The notes under the pieces were generated by a model. The model was not told the DNA's origin. It saw only the letters and a list, made by a program, of their open reading frames with translations, and did not search any database. Position numbers and translations under genes: made by a program. Below are positions 41,624-50,254 of a stretch of 53,823 bases of DNA, in pieces (the stretch's first letter is position 1; each line of letters starts with the position of its first letter). Origin of the DNA: Burkholderiales bacterium (GTDB lineage: Bacteria; Pseudomonadota; Gammaproteobacteria; Burkholderiales; Ga0077523); contig JAIEQG010000064.1 of the NCBI GenBank assembly GCA_019747905.1, positions 1 to 53,823 of the forward strand, read 5' to 3'.

Positions 41624-42616
41624 ATGCATGGATTCCGCCGGACCCGAGCCCTGTCGTTCGTCCTGAGCGTGGTCTCGATTGGCGCGGTACTGGGGTGTTC
41701 GACCCCTGCGACCAAACCCGAAGATTCCGTTGTGCCGGAGCAGGTGGTGCAGCCGACGCCGCCGGTACAGCCGTCACCGCCGCCCGAGATCTTCATTGCA
41801 CCGCCCAAGATCGCGCTGGTCCTGGGAGGCGGTGCCGCGCGCGGCTTCGCGCACGTCGGTGTCATCAAGATGCTCGAAGCGCAAGGCATCAAGGCCGACC
41901 TCGTGGTGGGTACCAGCGCGGGCAGCGTCGTCGGCTCCTTGTACGCTGCCGGCTACGATGGCTTCGAGTTGCAGCGCCTCGCGCTGGAACTGGACGAGAA
42001 ATCGGTGAGCGACTGGATCCTGCCCAACCGCGGGTTCCTGCGCGGCGAGGCGCTGCAGAACTACGTCAACACTGCGGTCAAGAACCGACCGCTGGAACAG
42101 CTGAACAAGCCGATCGGTGTGATCGCGACCGATCTCAAGTCCGGCGAGCAGGTGGTGTTTCGCCGCGGCAACACCGGTATGGCGGTGCGTGCCTCGAGCA
42201 GCGTGCCCGGCGTTTTCCAGCCCGTGACCATCGGTGGTCGCGAGTTCGTCGACGGCGGGCTCACCAGCCCGGTGCCGGTGCGTGCCGCGCGCGACATGGG
42301 GGCGGACATCGTGATCGCGGTGGACATCTCGAAGGATCCGTCCATCGCGACTTTGAGCGGAACGCTCGAAGTGCTGCTGCAGACTTTCACTATCATGGGT
42401 CGCTCCATCGCCGCACAGGAACTGCTCGGCGCCGATGTCGTCATCTCGCCGGACACGCACGAGATGCGCAGCGCGAGCTTCGACGCGCGTCACGTCTCCA
42501 TCATCGAGGGCGAGAAGGCAGCGCTCGCGGCGGTCCCGAAACTGCGGCAGAAGATCGTCGAGCGCGAAGAGCGCTTGCGCAAGGCGGCATTGGCCGCGCA
42601 GCAGCCGGCGCGGTAA
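41624..42616 (+). CDS. Patatin-like phospholipase lipoprotein (RssA-like)
   Basis: A 330-residue patatin-family protein with a lipoprotein signal peptide (lipobox VLGC, Cys25) and then a Pro-rich tether (PEQVVQPTPPVQPSPPP). The catalytic fold shows the Gly-rich oxyanion loop GGGAARGFAHVGV (about 68-80), the nucleophile elbow GTSAGS (about 95-100) and the DGG of the Ser-Asp dyad (EFVDGGLTSPVPV). It should be a phospholipase or lysophospholipase anchored in the envelope. E. coli RssA lacks the lipid anchor. Substrate unknown. Confidence 0.88.
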   Translation: MHGFRRTRALSFVLSVVSIGAVLGCSTPATKPEDSVVPEQVVQPTPPVQPSPPPEIFIAPPKIALVLGGGAARGFAHVGVIKMLEAQGIKADLVVGTSAGSVVGSLYAAGYDGFELQRLALELDEKSVSDWILPNRGFLRGEALQNYVNTAVKNRPLEQLNKPIGVIATDLKSGEQVVFRRGNTGMAVRASSSVPGVFQPVTIGGREFVDGGLTSPVPVRAARDMGADIVIAVDISKDPSIATLSGTLEVLLQTFTIMGRSIAAQELLGADVVISPDTHEMRSASFDARHVSIIEGEKAALAAVPKLRQKIVEREERLRKAALAAQQPAR

Positions 42617-42640
42617 CGCGGGCCCCGGTTAACCCGCGGT

Positions 42641-42697
42641 GCGTCGTCCCAACAGGGTTGGCCCCCTGGGGGAGAGGCCGCGAGGCCTGCAAGGGGG
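42641..42697 (-). repeat. Inverted copy of the 81-bp repeat family
   Basis: The reverse complement reads CCCCCTTGCAGGCCTCGCGG, CCTCTCCCCCAGGGGGCC and AACCCTGTTGGG, in the same order as the units between fliQ and fliR. It fills the gap between two convergent genes, after a CGCGGG/CCCGCG hairpin at 42617-42638. Confidence 0.75.
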
Positions 42698-42703
42698 CAG
42701 ATC

Positions 42704-43852
42704 TCAGCGGTGCGCTTCGACCCTCGGGGCGAGGCTCTTCTTGCGTTTGTCGAGCCACCAGCCGGTCTGCACCGGCCAAGACGCGTATTCGTTGTCGACG
42801 CCCAGCGCTTCTTCCGCGTGTAGCGCCCAGTGCGGATTGCGCAGCGCTTCGCGGCCGATGGCGATGAGATCCGCCTCGCCCTTTTGCAGGATGTCCTCCG
42901 CCTGCTGCGGGTCCAGGATCAGGCCGACGGTCATGGTGGCGAGAGCCGACCCGCGGCGAATCGCCGCAGAGTAGGGCACCTGGAATCCCGGATAGCGCTT
43001 GACGCGCGCCGCGGTTGCCGAGCCGAGCAGGCCGCCGGACGAACAGTCCATCACGTCCACGCCGAGGGGCCCGAGTTGTCGCGCGAGTGCGATCGAGTCC
43101 TCTACCGTCCAGCCGCCGTCCACGCCGTCCACCGACGAGACCCGGAAGAAAAGCGGCTTGTCCGCGGGCCACACCGAACGAACGTCGGCGACGATCTCGA
43201 GCGCGAGCCGGATGCGGTTGTCGAAGCTTCCGCCGTAGCGGTCGGTGCGCTGGTTGGACAGTGGTGACAGGAACTCGTGCAACAGGTACCCATGGGCGCC
43301 GTGCACTTCGAGCACGTCGAAGCCCGCGTCGATCGCGCGTCGCGTAGCCGCTTTCCAGCTCTCGCGGAGACGTCCGATCTCGTCGAGGGTGAGCGCATGC
43401 GGCGTGAGCCACCCCGAATCCATGGGGATCGCGCTGGGCGCGATGACAGGCCACACATCCTCGCCGCGCGCGCGGTCGGTGTCGTCCAGCGGGCCGTTGC
43501 CGTGCCAAGGCCGCTGCATGGAAGCCTTGCGTCCGGCATGGGCCAGCTGTATCGCCGGTACCGCGCCATGGGCCTTGAGGAAGGTGGTGATCCGCTTCAA
43601 CGGCTCCACGTGTGCGTCGGACCAGATGCCGAGATCACCATGGGTGATGCGTCCTTCGCGCTCGACGGCGGTCGCTTCGGCGAACACCAGCCCGGCGCCG
43701 CCCAGGGCAAAGCGCGCGAGGTGCGCGAAGTGCCAGTCGTTGGCCATGCCGTCGACCGCCGAATACTGGCACATGGGCGAGATGACGACGCGATTCTTGA
43801 GACGCACGCCACGGATGTCGTACGGCGTGAAGAGCAGGGGACCTTGGGGCAT
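42704..43852 (-). CDS. NADPH-dependent ene-reductase (NamA/YqjM-type old yellow enzyme)
   Basis: An FMN flavoenzyme of 382 residues that reduces activated C=C bonds using NADPH. Visible are the start LFTPYDIRGVRLKNRVVISPMCQYSA with the Cys that tunes the flavin in the YqjM class, QLAHAGRKAS, the substrate-binding H-x2-H-type motif VHGAHGYLLHEFLSPLSNQR, and IAIGREALRNPHW near the end. The ATG at 43852 opens MPQGPLLFTPY; the longer upstream frame overlaps nikR and is not used. It follows nikR by eight bases, which suggests joint transcription. Confidence 0.9.
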   Translation of the reverse strand: MPQGPLLFTPYDIRGVRLKNRVVISPMCQYSAVDGMANDWHFAHLARFALGGAGLVFAEATAVEREGRITHGDLGIWSDAHVEPLKRITTFLKAHGAVPAIQLAHAGRKASMQRPWHGNGPLDDTDRARGEDVWPVIAPSAIPMDSGWLTPHALTLDEIGRLRESWKAATRRAIDAGFDVLEVHGAHGYLLHEFLSPLSNQRTDRYGGSFDNRIRLALEIVADVRSVWPADKPLFFRVSSVDGVDGGWTVEDSIALARQLGPLGVDVMDCSSGGLLGSATAARVKRYPGFQVPYSAAIRRGSALATMTVGLILDPQQAEDILQKGEADLIAIGREALRNPHWALHAEEALGVDNEYASWPVQTGWWLDKRKKSLAPRVEAHR

Positions 43853-43860
43853 CGGCGGAT

Positions 43861-44310
43861 TCAGGTGTGGGGATGAGCGTGGACGTGATACTGGTAGTGG
43901 CCCGATTCCACTTCCACCGGGACCACGTTGACGCGGCCATGGCGCACGCCGGGTTGCGCGATGAGGGAATCGGCGAAGCTGCGCACGTCGTTGATGCGCC
44001 CGCGCAGCATCACGGTCTCGAGGCAACTCTGGTGATCCAGGTGCACGTGCATCGAGGAGAGCACCAGGTCGTGATGGTCGTGTTGCAGCGCGGTAAGACG
44101 TTCCGCGAGATCGCGCGAATGGTGGTCGTAGACATACGACAACGCCGCGACGCACCAATGACCCTCGGGTTCGGCCAGGCGATCGGACTCGAGGGCAGCA
44201 CGAACCAGGTCGCGCACCGCTTCGGAGCGGTTCTCGTAGCGCCGCCGCTGCATCCAGGCGTCGAAATCGTTGGCGAGAGCGTCGCTCAGGGAAATGGTGA
44301 TTCGCTGCAT
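43861..44310 (-). CDS. nikR: Nickel-responsive transcription regulator NikR
   Basis: NikR is a ribbon-helix-helix repressor activated by Ni(II). The N-terminal 45 residues form the RHH domain (QRITISLSDALANDFDAW, RYENRSEAVRDLVR). The ACT-like metal domain has the square-planar Ni ligands His77, His88, His90 and Cys96 (SSMHVHLDHQSCLE), one residue shifted from E. coli. A His-rich tail (HYQYHVHAHPH) extends the protein to 149 residues. It diverges from a TonB-dependent receptor gene with a candidate operator between them. Confidence 0.95.
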   Translation of the reverse strand: MQRITISLSDALANDFDAWMQRRRYENRSEAVRDLVRAALESDRLAEPEGHWCVAALSYVYDHHSRDLAERLTALQHDHHDLVLSSMHVHLDHQSCLETVMLRGRINDVRSFADSLIAQPGVRHGRVNVVPVEVESGHYQYHVHAHPHT

Positions 44311-44375
44311 GGCGTGGCGGCTGGCGGATTCGGGAGCGCGAATGGTAGCCGAATCGCCGATTCGACCCGAAATCG

Positions 44376-44417
44376 TTGACGGCGACAGGATTACATCTCT
44401 ATCTTACGAACCTGTAA
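44376..44417 (+). promoter_or_regulatory. Receptor promoter with candidate NikR operator
   Basis: TTGACG (44376-44381) and TATCTT (44400-44405) are 18 bases apart. TTACA (44391-44395) and TGTAA (44413-44417) form an inverted repeat with 17 bases between and cover the -10 box. NikR operators are long-spaced inverted repeats (GTATGA-N16-TCATAC in E. coli), so the layout fits; the half-sites differ. Inference only. Confidence 0.45.
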
Positions 44418-44522
44418 CACTTCATACGTATCGTGGCGGTCGGGATTGCCTGCAATCCCACGGACCGAAGCCGGCAGCAGGGTGCCAGCGGTACGGCCAA
44501 ACAAGAAAACAGGGAGATCCAC

Positions 44523-46640
44523 ATGTTCAGGCCCAATCCGCGGGGGCGGGGGAGCGTGCTTGCGCTGACCGCCGCATTGATCGGCCACGCGTCCCTTGCC
44601 CGATCGCACGATGTCGACATTCCGGCGACGCCGGTCAACATCAAGGGACACTACGACACTGCCGTGGGTACCACCGACGCTTCGAGTGCCGGTTCGGTCA
44701 CCTCGCGCCGCCTGGAAACGCGGCCGGTGTTGCGCGCTGGCGAGTTGCTCGAGTTCGTGCCCGGCGTGATCGTCACGCAGCACAGCGGCGACGGCAAGGC
44801 GAACCAGTACTACCTGCGCGGCTTCAATCTCGATCATGGCACCGACTTCCTGGTGCAGGTGGACGGCATGCCGGTCAACATGCCGACCCACGCGCACGGG
44901 CAGGGCTACACCGACCTGTCGTTCCTGATTCCTGAACTCGTCAACCGCATCGATTACCGCAAAGGGCCTTACTACGCCCAGAACGGCGACTTCTCCTCGG
45001 CCGGCTCGGCGTCGCTGCGCTATGCCGACGAACTGGACAAGAACACGGCCACGCTGAGCTTCGGGAGTTTCAACTACAAGCGCGCGCTGCTCACCGGCGG
45101 ACCGGAACTGGCCGGCGGCCGCCTCGTCTACGGCCTGGAGTTTCAGGGGACCGACGGGCCCTGGGATGTGCCGGAGAACTACCGCAAGCTGAATGGCGTG
45201 CTGCGGTTCGTAAACGGCAGCCAGGCTGACGGCTTCAACGTCACCGTGATGGCCTACGACGGCAAGTGGGATGCGACCGACCAGATACCGGGGCGCGCGG
45301 TCGACCGCGGCGAGATCGGCCGCTTCGGCTCGCTCGATCCCACCACGGGTGGCACCTCCTCGCGCTATTCGCTCTCGGCGGCGCGCTACGCGGACTTCGC
45401 CGGAGGCCGCTGGGAAGTGGATGCCTACGCCATCCGCTACGGGCTCAACCTGTTCTCCAACTTTACCTACTTCCTGGATCGCGACCAGGGAGACCAGTTC
45501 GAACAGGCGGACCGGCGCACCATCCTGGGGTTTCATCCGCGCGTGACTTTCATCGGCAAGCTTGGCGCCTTCGACACGATGAACCGCATCGGGCTGCAGG
45601 GGCGCTTCGACGACATCGACCAGGTGGCGTTGTTCGACACCGTGGCGCGCGAGCGTGTCGGTACCACGCGCGACGACAAGGTTCGCCAAGGCAGCCTCGG
45701 GTTCTACGCCGAGAACTCCACGCAATGGCTGCCCTGGTTCCGGACGGTGGCAGGCATCCGCGCCGACATGTACAAGTTCAACGTGAACAGCAGCCTGCCG
45801 GAGAACTCCGGCAACAACAACGACAGCATCGTGAGCCCGAAGCTGAACCTCATCTTCGGGCCGTGGGCCGAGACCGAGTTCTTCGTGAACTACGGCCAGG
45901 GCTTCCACAGCAATGACGCGCGCGGCACCACGATCCGGATCGACCCGAAGACCGGCCTGCCGGCGGATCGCGTCACGCCGCTCGTGAAGACGCACGGGTC
46001 GGAGGTCGGGGTGCGGACGCAGTTCATCCACGGTCTGCAAAGCTCGTTGTCGGTGTGGCAGCTCGATCTCGACTCCGAACTGCTGTTCGTCGGAGATGCC
46101 GGCTCCACGGAGGCAAGCCGGCCGAGCCACCGCGAGGGGGTGGAGTGGAGCAACCACTACGTGGCCGCATCAGGCTGGCTGATCGACCTCCAGCTCGCGT
46201 GGTCCAAGTCGCGCTTCAAGGACGACGCGCCGGAGGGCAACTACATCCCGGGCTCCATCCAGACGGTGGGTGCGCTGGGTGTGACCTACGACCCGGGCGG
46301 CAAGTGGTTCGCGTCGCTGCAGACGCGCTACTTCGGCCCGCGGCCGTTGATCGAGGACAACTCGGTCACCTCGTACTCCACCAACCTCACCAACGCCCGG
46401 GTCGGATACCGCATCGACAAGACCTGGCAGGTACGACTCGATCTGCTGAACATCTTCGGCCGCAAGCAGAGCGACATCGACTACTACTACCCCTCGTGCA
46501 CGCGCAGTGAACTGGCCGGCGGCGCCTACGCCAGCCCGGACTGCTCGGGCCCGGCCGGCACCCGCACCGGCATCAACGACATCCACTACCACCCGGTCGA
46601 GCCGTTCGCGGCCCGCGTCTCCGTCAGCGCACAGTTCTAG
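44523..46640 (+). CDS. TonB-dependent receptor, probable nickel-complex uptake
   Basis: A 705-residue outer-membrane receptor with signal peptide, plug (about 45-165; LETRPVLRAGELLEFVPGV, QYYLRGFNLDHGTDFLVQVDGMPVNMP) and a barrel ending in Phe (AARVSVSAQF). A THAHGQGY motif in the plug and HYHP near the C-terminus add His residues. GGGAGATCCAC precedes the ATG; the frame upstream of 44523 is ignored. Nickel is inferred from the divergent nikR and the NicO gene nearby; nickel-transporting TonB receptors under NikR are known in Helicobacter. Its stop overlaps the convergent lyase gene by 17 bases. Confidence 0.87.
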   Translation: MFRPNPRGRGSVLALTAALIGHASLARSHDVDIPATPVNIKGHYDTAVGTTDASSAGSVTSRRLETRPVLRAGELLEFVPGVIVTQHSGDGKANQYYLRGFNLDHGTDFLVQVDGMPVNMPTHAHGQGYTDLSFLIPELVNRIDYRKGPYYAQNGDFSSAGSASLRYADELDKNTATLSFGSFNYKRALLTGGPELAGGRLVYGLEFQGTDGPWDVPENYRKLNGVLRFVNGSQADGFNVTVMAYDGKWDATDQIPGRAVDRGEIGRFGSLDPTTGGTSSRYSLSAARYADFAGGRWEVDAYAIRYGLNLFSNFTYFLDRDQGDQFEQADRRTILGFHPRVTFIGKLGAFDTMNRIGLQGRFDDIDQVALFDTVARERVGTTRDDKVRQGSLGFYAENSTQWLPWFRTVAGIRADMYKFNVNSSLPENSGNNNDSIVSPKLNLIFGPWAETEFFVNYGQGFHSNDARGTTIRIDPKTGLPADRVTPLVKTHGSEVGVRTQFIHGLQSSLSVWQLDLDSELLFVGDAGSTEASRPSHREGVEWSNHYVAASGWLIDLQLAWSKSRFKDDAPEGNYIPGSIQTVGALGVTYDPGGKWFASLQTRYFGPRPLIEDNSVTSYSTNLTNARVGYRIDKTWQVRLDLLNIFGRKQSDIDYYYPSCTRSELAGGAYASPDCSGPAGTRTGINDIHYHPVEPFAARVSVSAQF

Positions 46641-47781
46641 GCCCGCCACTCAACGCGCGCTGCATGCGGTCGAGGGCCTCGGCCAGCAGCGCGCGTCGAG
46701 TGCCGAAGTTGAGGCGTACCCAGCCGGGTGTGCCGAAGTCGGCTCCGTTGTAGAGGCCCACGCCGGCGTCCTCGAAGTATCTGGCAGGGTTCTCCGCGCC
46801 GAGCCTGCGGCAATCGATCCACGCAAGATAGGTCGCCTCGACCGGCGTCATCGATATGCCTGGCATGGCTGCCACTCGGTCGGCCACCATGTTCCGATTA
46901 CCCCGCAGGTAGTCGATCAGCGCCTGACGCCACGGCTCACCATCGCGATACGCCGCAAGCGTGGCCCACAGCCCGATTCCGAGCGGCCGATGCACCAGCC
47001 CCGCCATGACCTTGCGCATGCGCGCCCGCAACTCGGGATCGGGCACGATGGCGAACGCGCAACCCAGCGCGGGCAGATTGAACGTCTTCGACGCGGCCAT
47101 GAGCGTGATGGTGCGCTTGGCGATCTCCGGCGCTATCGCGGCGAAGGGCAGGTGCGGCTTGTCGGCATCGAGCACCAGTCCGCAGTGGATCTCGTCCGAA
47201 CAGACCATGAGGTCGTTCTCGAGAGCGACCTCGGCGATCGCTTCGAGCTCCTGACGGGTCCAGACGCGGCCCACGGGATTGTGCGGGTTGCACAGCAGCA
47301 GAAGCCGGCTGCGCGGCGTGACGGAGCTCCGCAACACCTCGGCTTCGAAGGACCAGCGGCCGTTCTCCTGCAGCAACGGCACGCGTACGCAGTTGCGCTC
47401 GGCATGCACCGGCGCAGAGAGGAACGGCGGGTAGATCGGTACACCGGTCAGTACATCGTCCCCGGCCTCGCCGATTGCACGGCACACGACGTTGAGGCCG
47501 GAAACGAGTCCCGGCAGCCAGACGTACCAGTCGGGCTGGGTCTGCCAGCCGTAGCTCGACGCAATGCGTGCCGCGATCGCCTCGATCAGTTCCGGCCCCG
47601 GTTCGACATAGCCGAATACCCCGTGATCGACACGCGCTTGCAGCGCATCGGTGATGGCGGCGGGGCAGCGAAAATCCATGTCGGCCACCCACATGGGAAT
47701 CACGTCGCGGCCGGCGTACCGGTCCCATTTGAGGCTCCATTGACCGCAGCGATCCAGCGGTTCGTCGAAATCGAAGGTCAC
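46624..47781 (-). CDS. PLP-dependent C-S beta-lyase (MalY/PatB family)
   Basis: A fold-type I aminotransferase-like lyase of 385 residues that probably splits cystathionine or cysteine conjugates. Family marks are PMWVADMDFRCPAAI near the start, HGVFGYVEP, LCNPHNPVGRVW, DEIHCGLVLD and the PLP Lys in AASKTFNLPALGCAF. GTG at 47781 (VTFDFDEPLDR) is chosen because GGAGGAGC precedes it and MalY/PatB proteins start there; the ATG at 47853 adds an unrelated 24 residues. It lies within the nickel block but has no evident link to nickel. Confidence 0.88.
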   Translation of the reverse strand: MTFDFDEPLDRCGQWSLKWDRYAGRDVIPMWVADMDFRCPAAITDALQARVDHGVFGYVEPGPELIEAIAARIASSYGWQTQPDWYVWLPGLVSGLNVVCRAIGEAGDDVLTGVPIYPPFLSAPVHAERNCVRVPLLQENGRWSFEAEVLRSSVTPRSRLLLLCNPHNPVGRVWTRQELEAIAEVALENDLMVCSDEIHCGLVLDADKPHLPFAAIAPEIAKRTITLMAASKTFNLPALGCAFAIVPDPELRARMRKVMAGLVHRPLGIGLWATLAAYRDGEPWRQALIDYLRGNRNMVADRVAAMPGISMTPVEATYLAWIDCRRLGAENPARYFEDAGVGLYNGADFGTPGWVRLNFGTRRALLAEALDRMQRALSGGPRTVR

Positions 47782-47996
47782 CGCTCCTCCAACCGAAAGA
47801 CCGCCAATGTATCGGTCGGTCGCGGTATTGCCTAGCAACCCAATGTCGCCCACGCTGTGAGCTAGCGGCCGGCGAAGCCGGGGCGCACAGGCTCTCTCCC
47901 ATCGAACCTGGAGATGAGTTGAAGCTCCTAGGCAGTGCCCCCCGGCTAGGGCAAAATCCGCGCGTTTCGCAGTACACGGGGGAGGAATCGGACGCC

Positions 47997-48869
47997 ATGT
48001 CCGACGCGCTGTTCTATCTCTTCACCAGCTTCTGGCTGGGTGCGATGCATGCGGCTACACCGGGCCATGGCAAGACCATCGCTGCGGCGTACATCGTGGG
48101 CGTGCGCGGCCGGCCGATCGATGCGGTGATCCTCGGCATCTTCGTCACCCTGTCGCACATCAGCGGCATCGTCATCGTCGGCATATTGGCCTCCCTCGGT
48201 TTGCCCGGCCTGATGCCGCAACAGGTGGAGGCGTACCTGGCCGTCGCGACGGGGTTGCTGATCATCGTCATCGGCCTGTGGACCCTGTGGACGCAGCGGG
48301 ACCTGGTTGCGCAACTGCGCACGCAATCTGCAGCACCCGCTGCCGGCGCCTTGCGCTACGCCACGGTTGGCAACCCGCAGCCCATGCTGGCCCGTGCGCC
48401 GGGGCATCATCATCATCACGATCATCCGCACGATCACGGCGATGGTCATCACCATCATCACGATCATCCTCACGAGGGAGGTGGTTTCCACAGCCACGGG
48501 TGGGGTTTCAAGCACACCCACGACATCGGGATGGTGACGCGCGCGGGCCGTCCGAGCCTGTGGATGCTGATCGGTCTCGGGGTGGCGGGTGGCCTGCTGC
48601 CCGATCCGGCGGCCCTCGCGATCCTGTTGAACGCCCTGGCGCAGGGCAAGGTGATGCTGGGTCTGGGCACGGTGGTGGTGTTCAGCCTGGGTTTCGCGTT
48701 GACGCTGGTGGGTGTCGGTGTCGTCGCCGCGATCGTCGGCCGCAAGGTGCTCGACTGGCTGGCAGGCCCCTGGGCGATTCGCATCCAGATCGGCACGTCG
48801 CTGCTGATCGTTCTGGTCGGTGTCTACCTCACCGTCAAGGCGTGGAGCGCCGTTGCCACCTTCGCTTGA
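47997..48869 (+). CDS. NicO-family nickel/cobalt transporter with His-rich loop
   Basis: An inner-membrane transporter of 290 residues. Helix I carries the family motif GAMHAATPGHGKTI (residues 17-30), typical of RcnA/NicO proteins. Between helices III and IV lies a cytoplasmic loop of about 40 residues with some 20 His (HHHHHDHPHDHGDGHHHHHD) that must bind metal. Import (NicO) or export (RcnA) cannot be told from sequence. Six membrane helices are predicted. The ATG at 47997 has GGAGGA upstream. The 215 bases before it show only a short GGCCGGC/GCCGG hairpin. Confidence 0.87.
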   Translation: MSDALFYLFTSFWLGAMHAATPGHGKTIAAAYIVGVRGRPIDAVILGIFVTLSHISGIVIVGILASLGLPGLMPQQVEAYLAVATGLLIIVIGLWTLWTQRDLVAQLRTQSAAPAAGALRYATVGNPQPMLARAPGHHHHHDHPHDHGDGHHHHHDHPHEGGGFHSHGWGFKHTHDIGMVTRAGRPSLWMLIGLGVAGGLLPDPAALAILLNALAQGKVMLGLGTVVVFSLGFALTLVGVGVVAAIVGRKVLDWLAGPWAIRIQIGTSLLIVLVGVYLTVKAWSAVATFA

Positions 48870-48903
48870 GCTGAGCGCCGCCGCGCTCGCACCGATCGGC
48901 CGC

Positions 48904-49287
48904 ATGGGTGTCGGCGGATTTCCGGCAGTGCGGTTCGCGGACGTGGTGGTGGTCGCTCCCCAGGATCGACTCGATCATGCCAACGCGGAGGCGTTCTCGG
49001 CGGCGCTCGAACCCTACCTAGCCGATTGCCGTGCCGGCGGGGTGCATCTGGTGCTCGATCTTTCGGCACTGCGGTACGTCTCGAGCGCGGGGCTGCGTTG
49101 CTTCATGCTCGCGGCGAAGCAGGCCAAGGCGCAGGGCGGGGAAGTGGTCATTGCCGGCATGCAGACCGTGGTGCGCGAGATCTTCGAGATCAGCCGGTTC
49201 ACGCTCCTGTTCCGCGTCTTTCCCGATGTCGGCGCCGCGCTCGATGCCTTGTCGCCGCGGGCCGCGCAGGCCTATCGAGGTCGATAG
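48904..49287 (+). CDS. STAS-domain anti-sigma factor antagonist
   Basis: A 127-residue RsbV/SpoIIAA-like protein: FADVVVVAPQDRLDHANAEAF, VLDLSALRYVSSAGLRCF with SSAG (60-63) at the phosphorylatable Ser position, then the GGEVVIAGMQTVVREIFEISRF helix. Such antagonists bind the kinase/anti-sigma factor when dephosphorylated and are released when phosphorylated. The ATG at 48904 is the only ATG; a longer frame overlaps the NicO gene. The start is uncertain because no good ribosome-binding site precedes it. First gene of the partner-switch module. Confidence 0.85.
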   Translation: MGVGGFPAVRFADVVVVAPQDRLDHANAEAFSAALEPYLADCRAGGVHLVLDLSALRYVSSAGLRCFMLAAKQAKAQGGEVVIAGMQTVVREIFEISRFTLLFRVFPDVGAALDALSPRAAQAYRGR

Positions 49288-49291
49288 CCCG

Positions 49292-50254
49292 GTGCTAGCC
49301 CGATTCTGGGGTACGCGCGGTTCGCTGCCCGTTGCGCTCACGTCCGCAGGCGTGCGTCGCAAGCTGCACGCCGCGCTGACCTATGCGGCCGCCTCCGGCA
49401 TCAAGGACGCGGACGACCTGATCGCGCGGCTCGAACGCGACGCCGATTTCGCCGTGACCCACACTTACGGCGGCCATTCCGCCTGCGTGGAGCTGGATAC
49501 GGGCGCCGGGGAGTTCGTCGTCTGCGATCTCGGATCGGGTGCGCGGCCGCTCGGCAACGCGCTCATGGAGCGTGCCGAGGCTGGTCGCCCGCGGGTCGTG
49601 AACGTCTTCCTTTCGCATGTCCACTGGGATCACATCATGGGCTTTCCGTTCTTCGCCCCGGCCTACGATCCCGCTTGGACCATCCGCATTCACGGTGGTC
49701 ACGCCGAACTCGAGCAGGCCCTGCGTCTGCAGCAGTCGGCGCCCTGTTTCCCGGTCCCCTTCGACCGCCTCGAGGCGCGCATCGAGTTCGTCCGGCTCGT
49801 GCCGGGTGCGGTGTTCGCAGCCAACGGCGTCGCGGTCGCGATCAAGCAGCAGCGACACTCGGGCGATTCCTACGGCTATCGCTTCACGCATGCCGGACGC
49901 AGCATCGTGTACACGACGGACTCGGAGCATCGTCCCGAGGACATCGAGGAGGCGGCAGGCTTCGTCGAGTTCTTCCGGGGTGCCGACCTGGTGGTGTTCG
50001 ACGCCATGTATTCGCTGCTGGATGCGATCTCGGTCAAGGAGGATTGGGGGCACTCGAGCAACATCGTGGCGGTGGAGCTGTGCCAGCGGGCTGCGGCGAA
50101 GCATCTGTGCCTGTTCCACCACGAACCGGCCTATGACGACGAGCAGATCGAGCAGGTGTTGCGGGAGACCGTGCGCTTCGAGGAGCTGACGCGCGGCGAT
50201 CTCGCGCCGCTCCGGATCTCCAGTGCTTCGGACGGCCTCGAGATCGATGTCTGA
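49292..50254 (+). CDS. MBL-fold hydrolase in the partner-switch module
   Basis: A 320-residue metallo-beta-lactamase-fold protein of the RNase Z/PhnP-like branch. It opens RFWGTRGSLPVAL and has a two-metal site: SHVHWDH (about residue 110), His in KQQRHSGDSYGYRF, Asp in VYTTDSEHRPED and His in CLFHHEPAYDD. A 45-residue helical insert (VRRKLHAALTYAAASGIKDADDLIARL) follows the start. GTG at 49292, four bases after the STAS stop, fits the family start. It may hydrolyse a phosphodiester such as a cyclic nucleotide; substrate unknown. It overlaps the phosphatase gene by eight bases. Confidence 0.85.
   Translation: MLARFWGTRGSLPVALTSAGVRRKLHAALTYAAASGIKDADDLIARLERDADFAVTHTYGGHSACVELDTGAGEFVVCDLGSGARPLGNALMERAEAGRPRVVNVFLSHVHWDHIMGFPFFAPAYDPAWTIRIHGGHAELEQALRLQQSAPCFPVPFDRLEARIEFVRLVPGAVFAANGVAVAIKQQRHSGDSYGYRFTHAGRSIVYTTDSEHRPEDIEEAAGFVEFFRGADLVVFDAMYSLLDAISVKEDWGHSSNIVAVELCQRAAAKHLCLFHHEPAYDDEQIEQVLRETVRFEELTRGDLAPLRISSASDGLEIDV

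Noticed and set aside
48405..48480. CAT/CAC microsatellite
   Set aside because: The run encodes the His-rich loop of the NicO transporter in frame, with Asp, Pro and Gly codons between; it is a protein feature.
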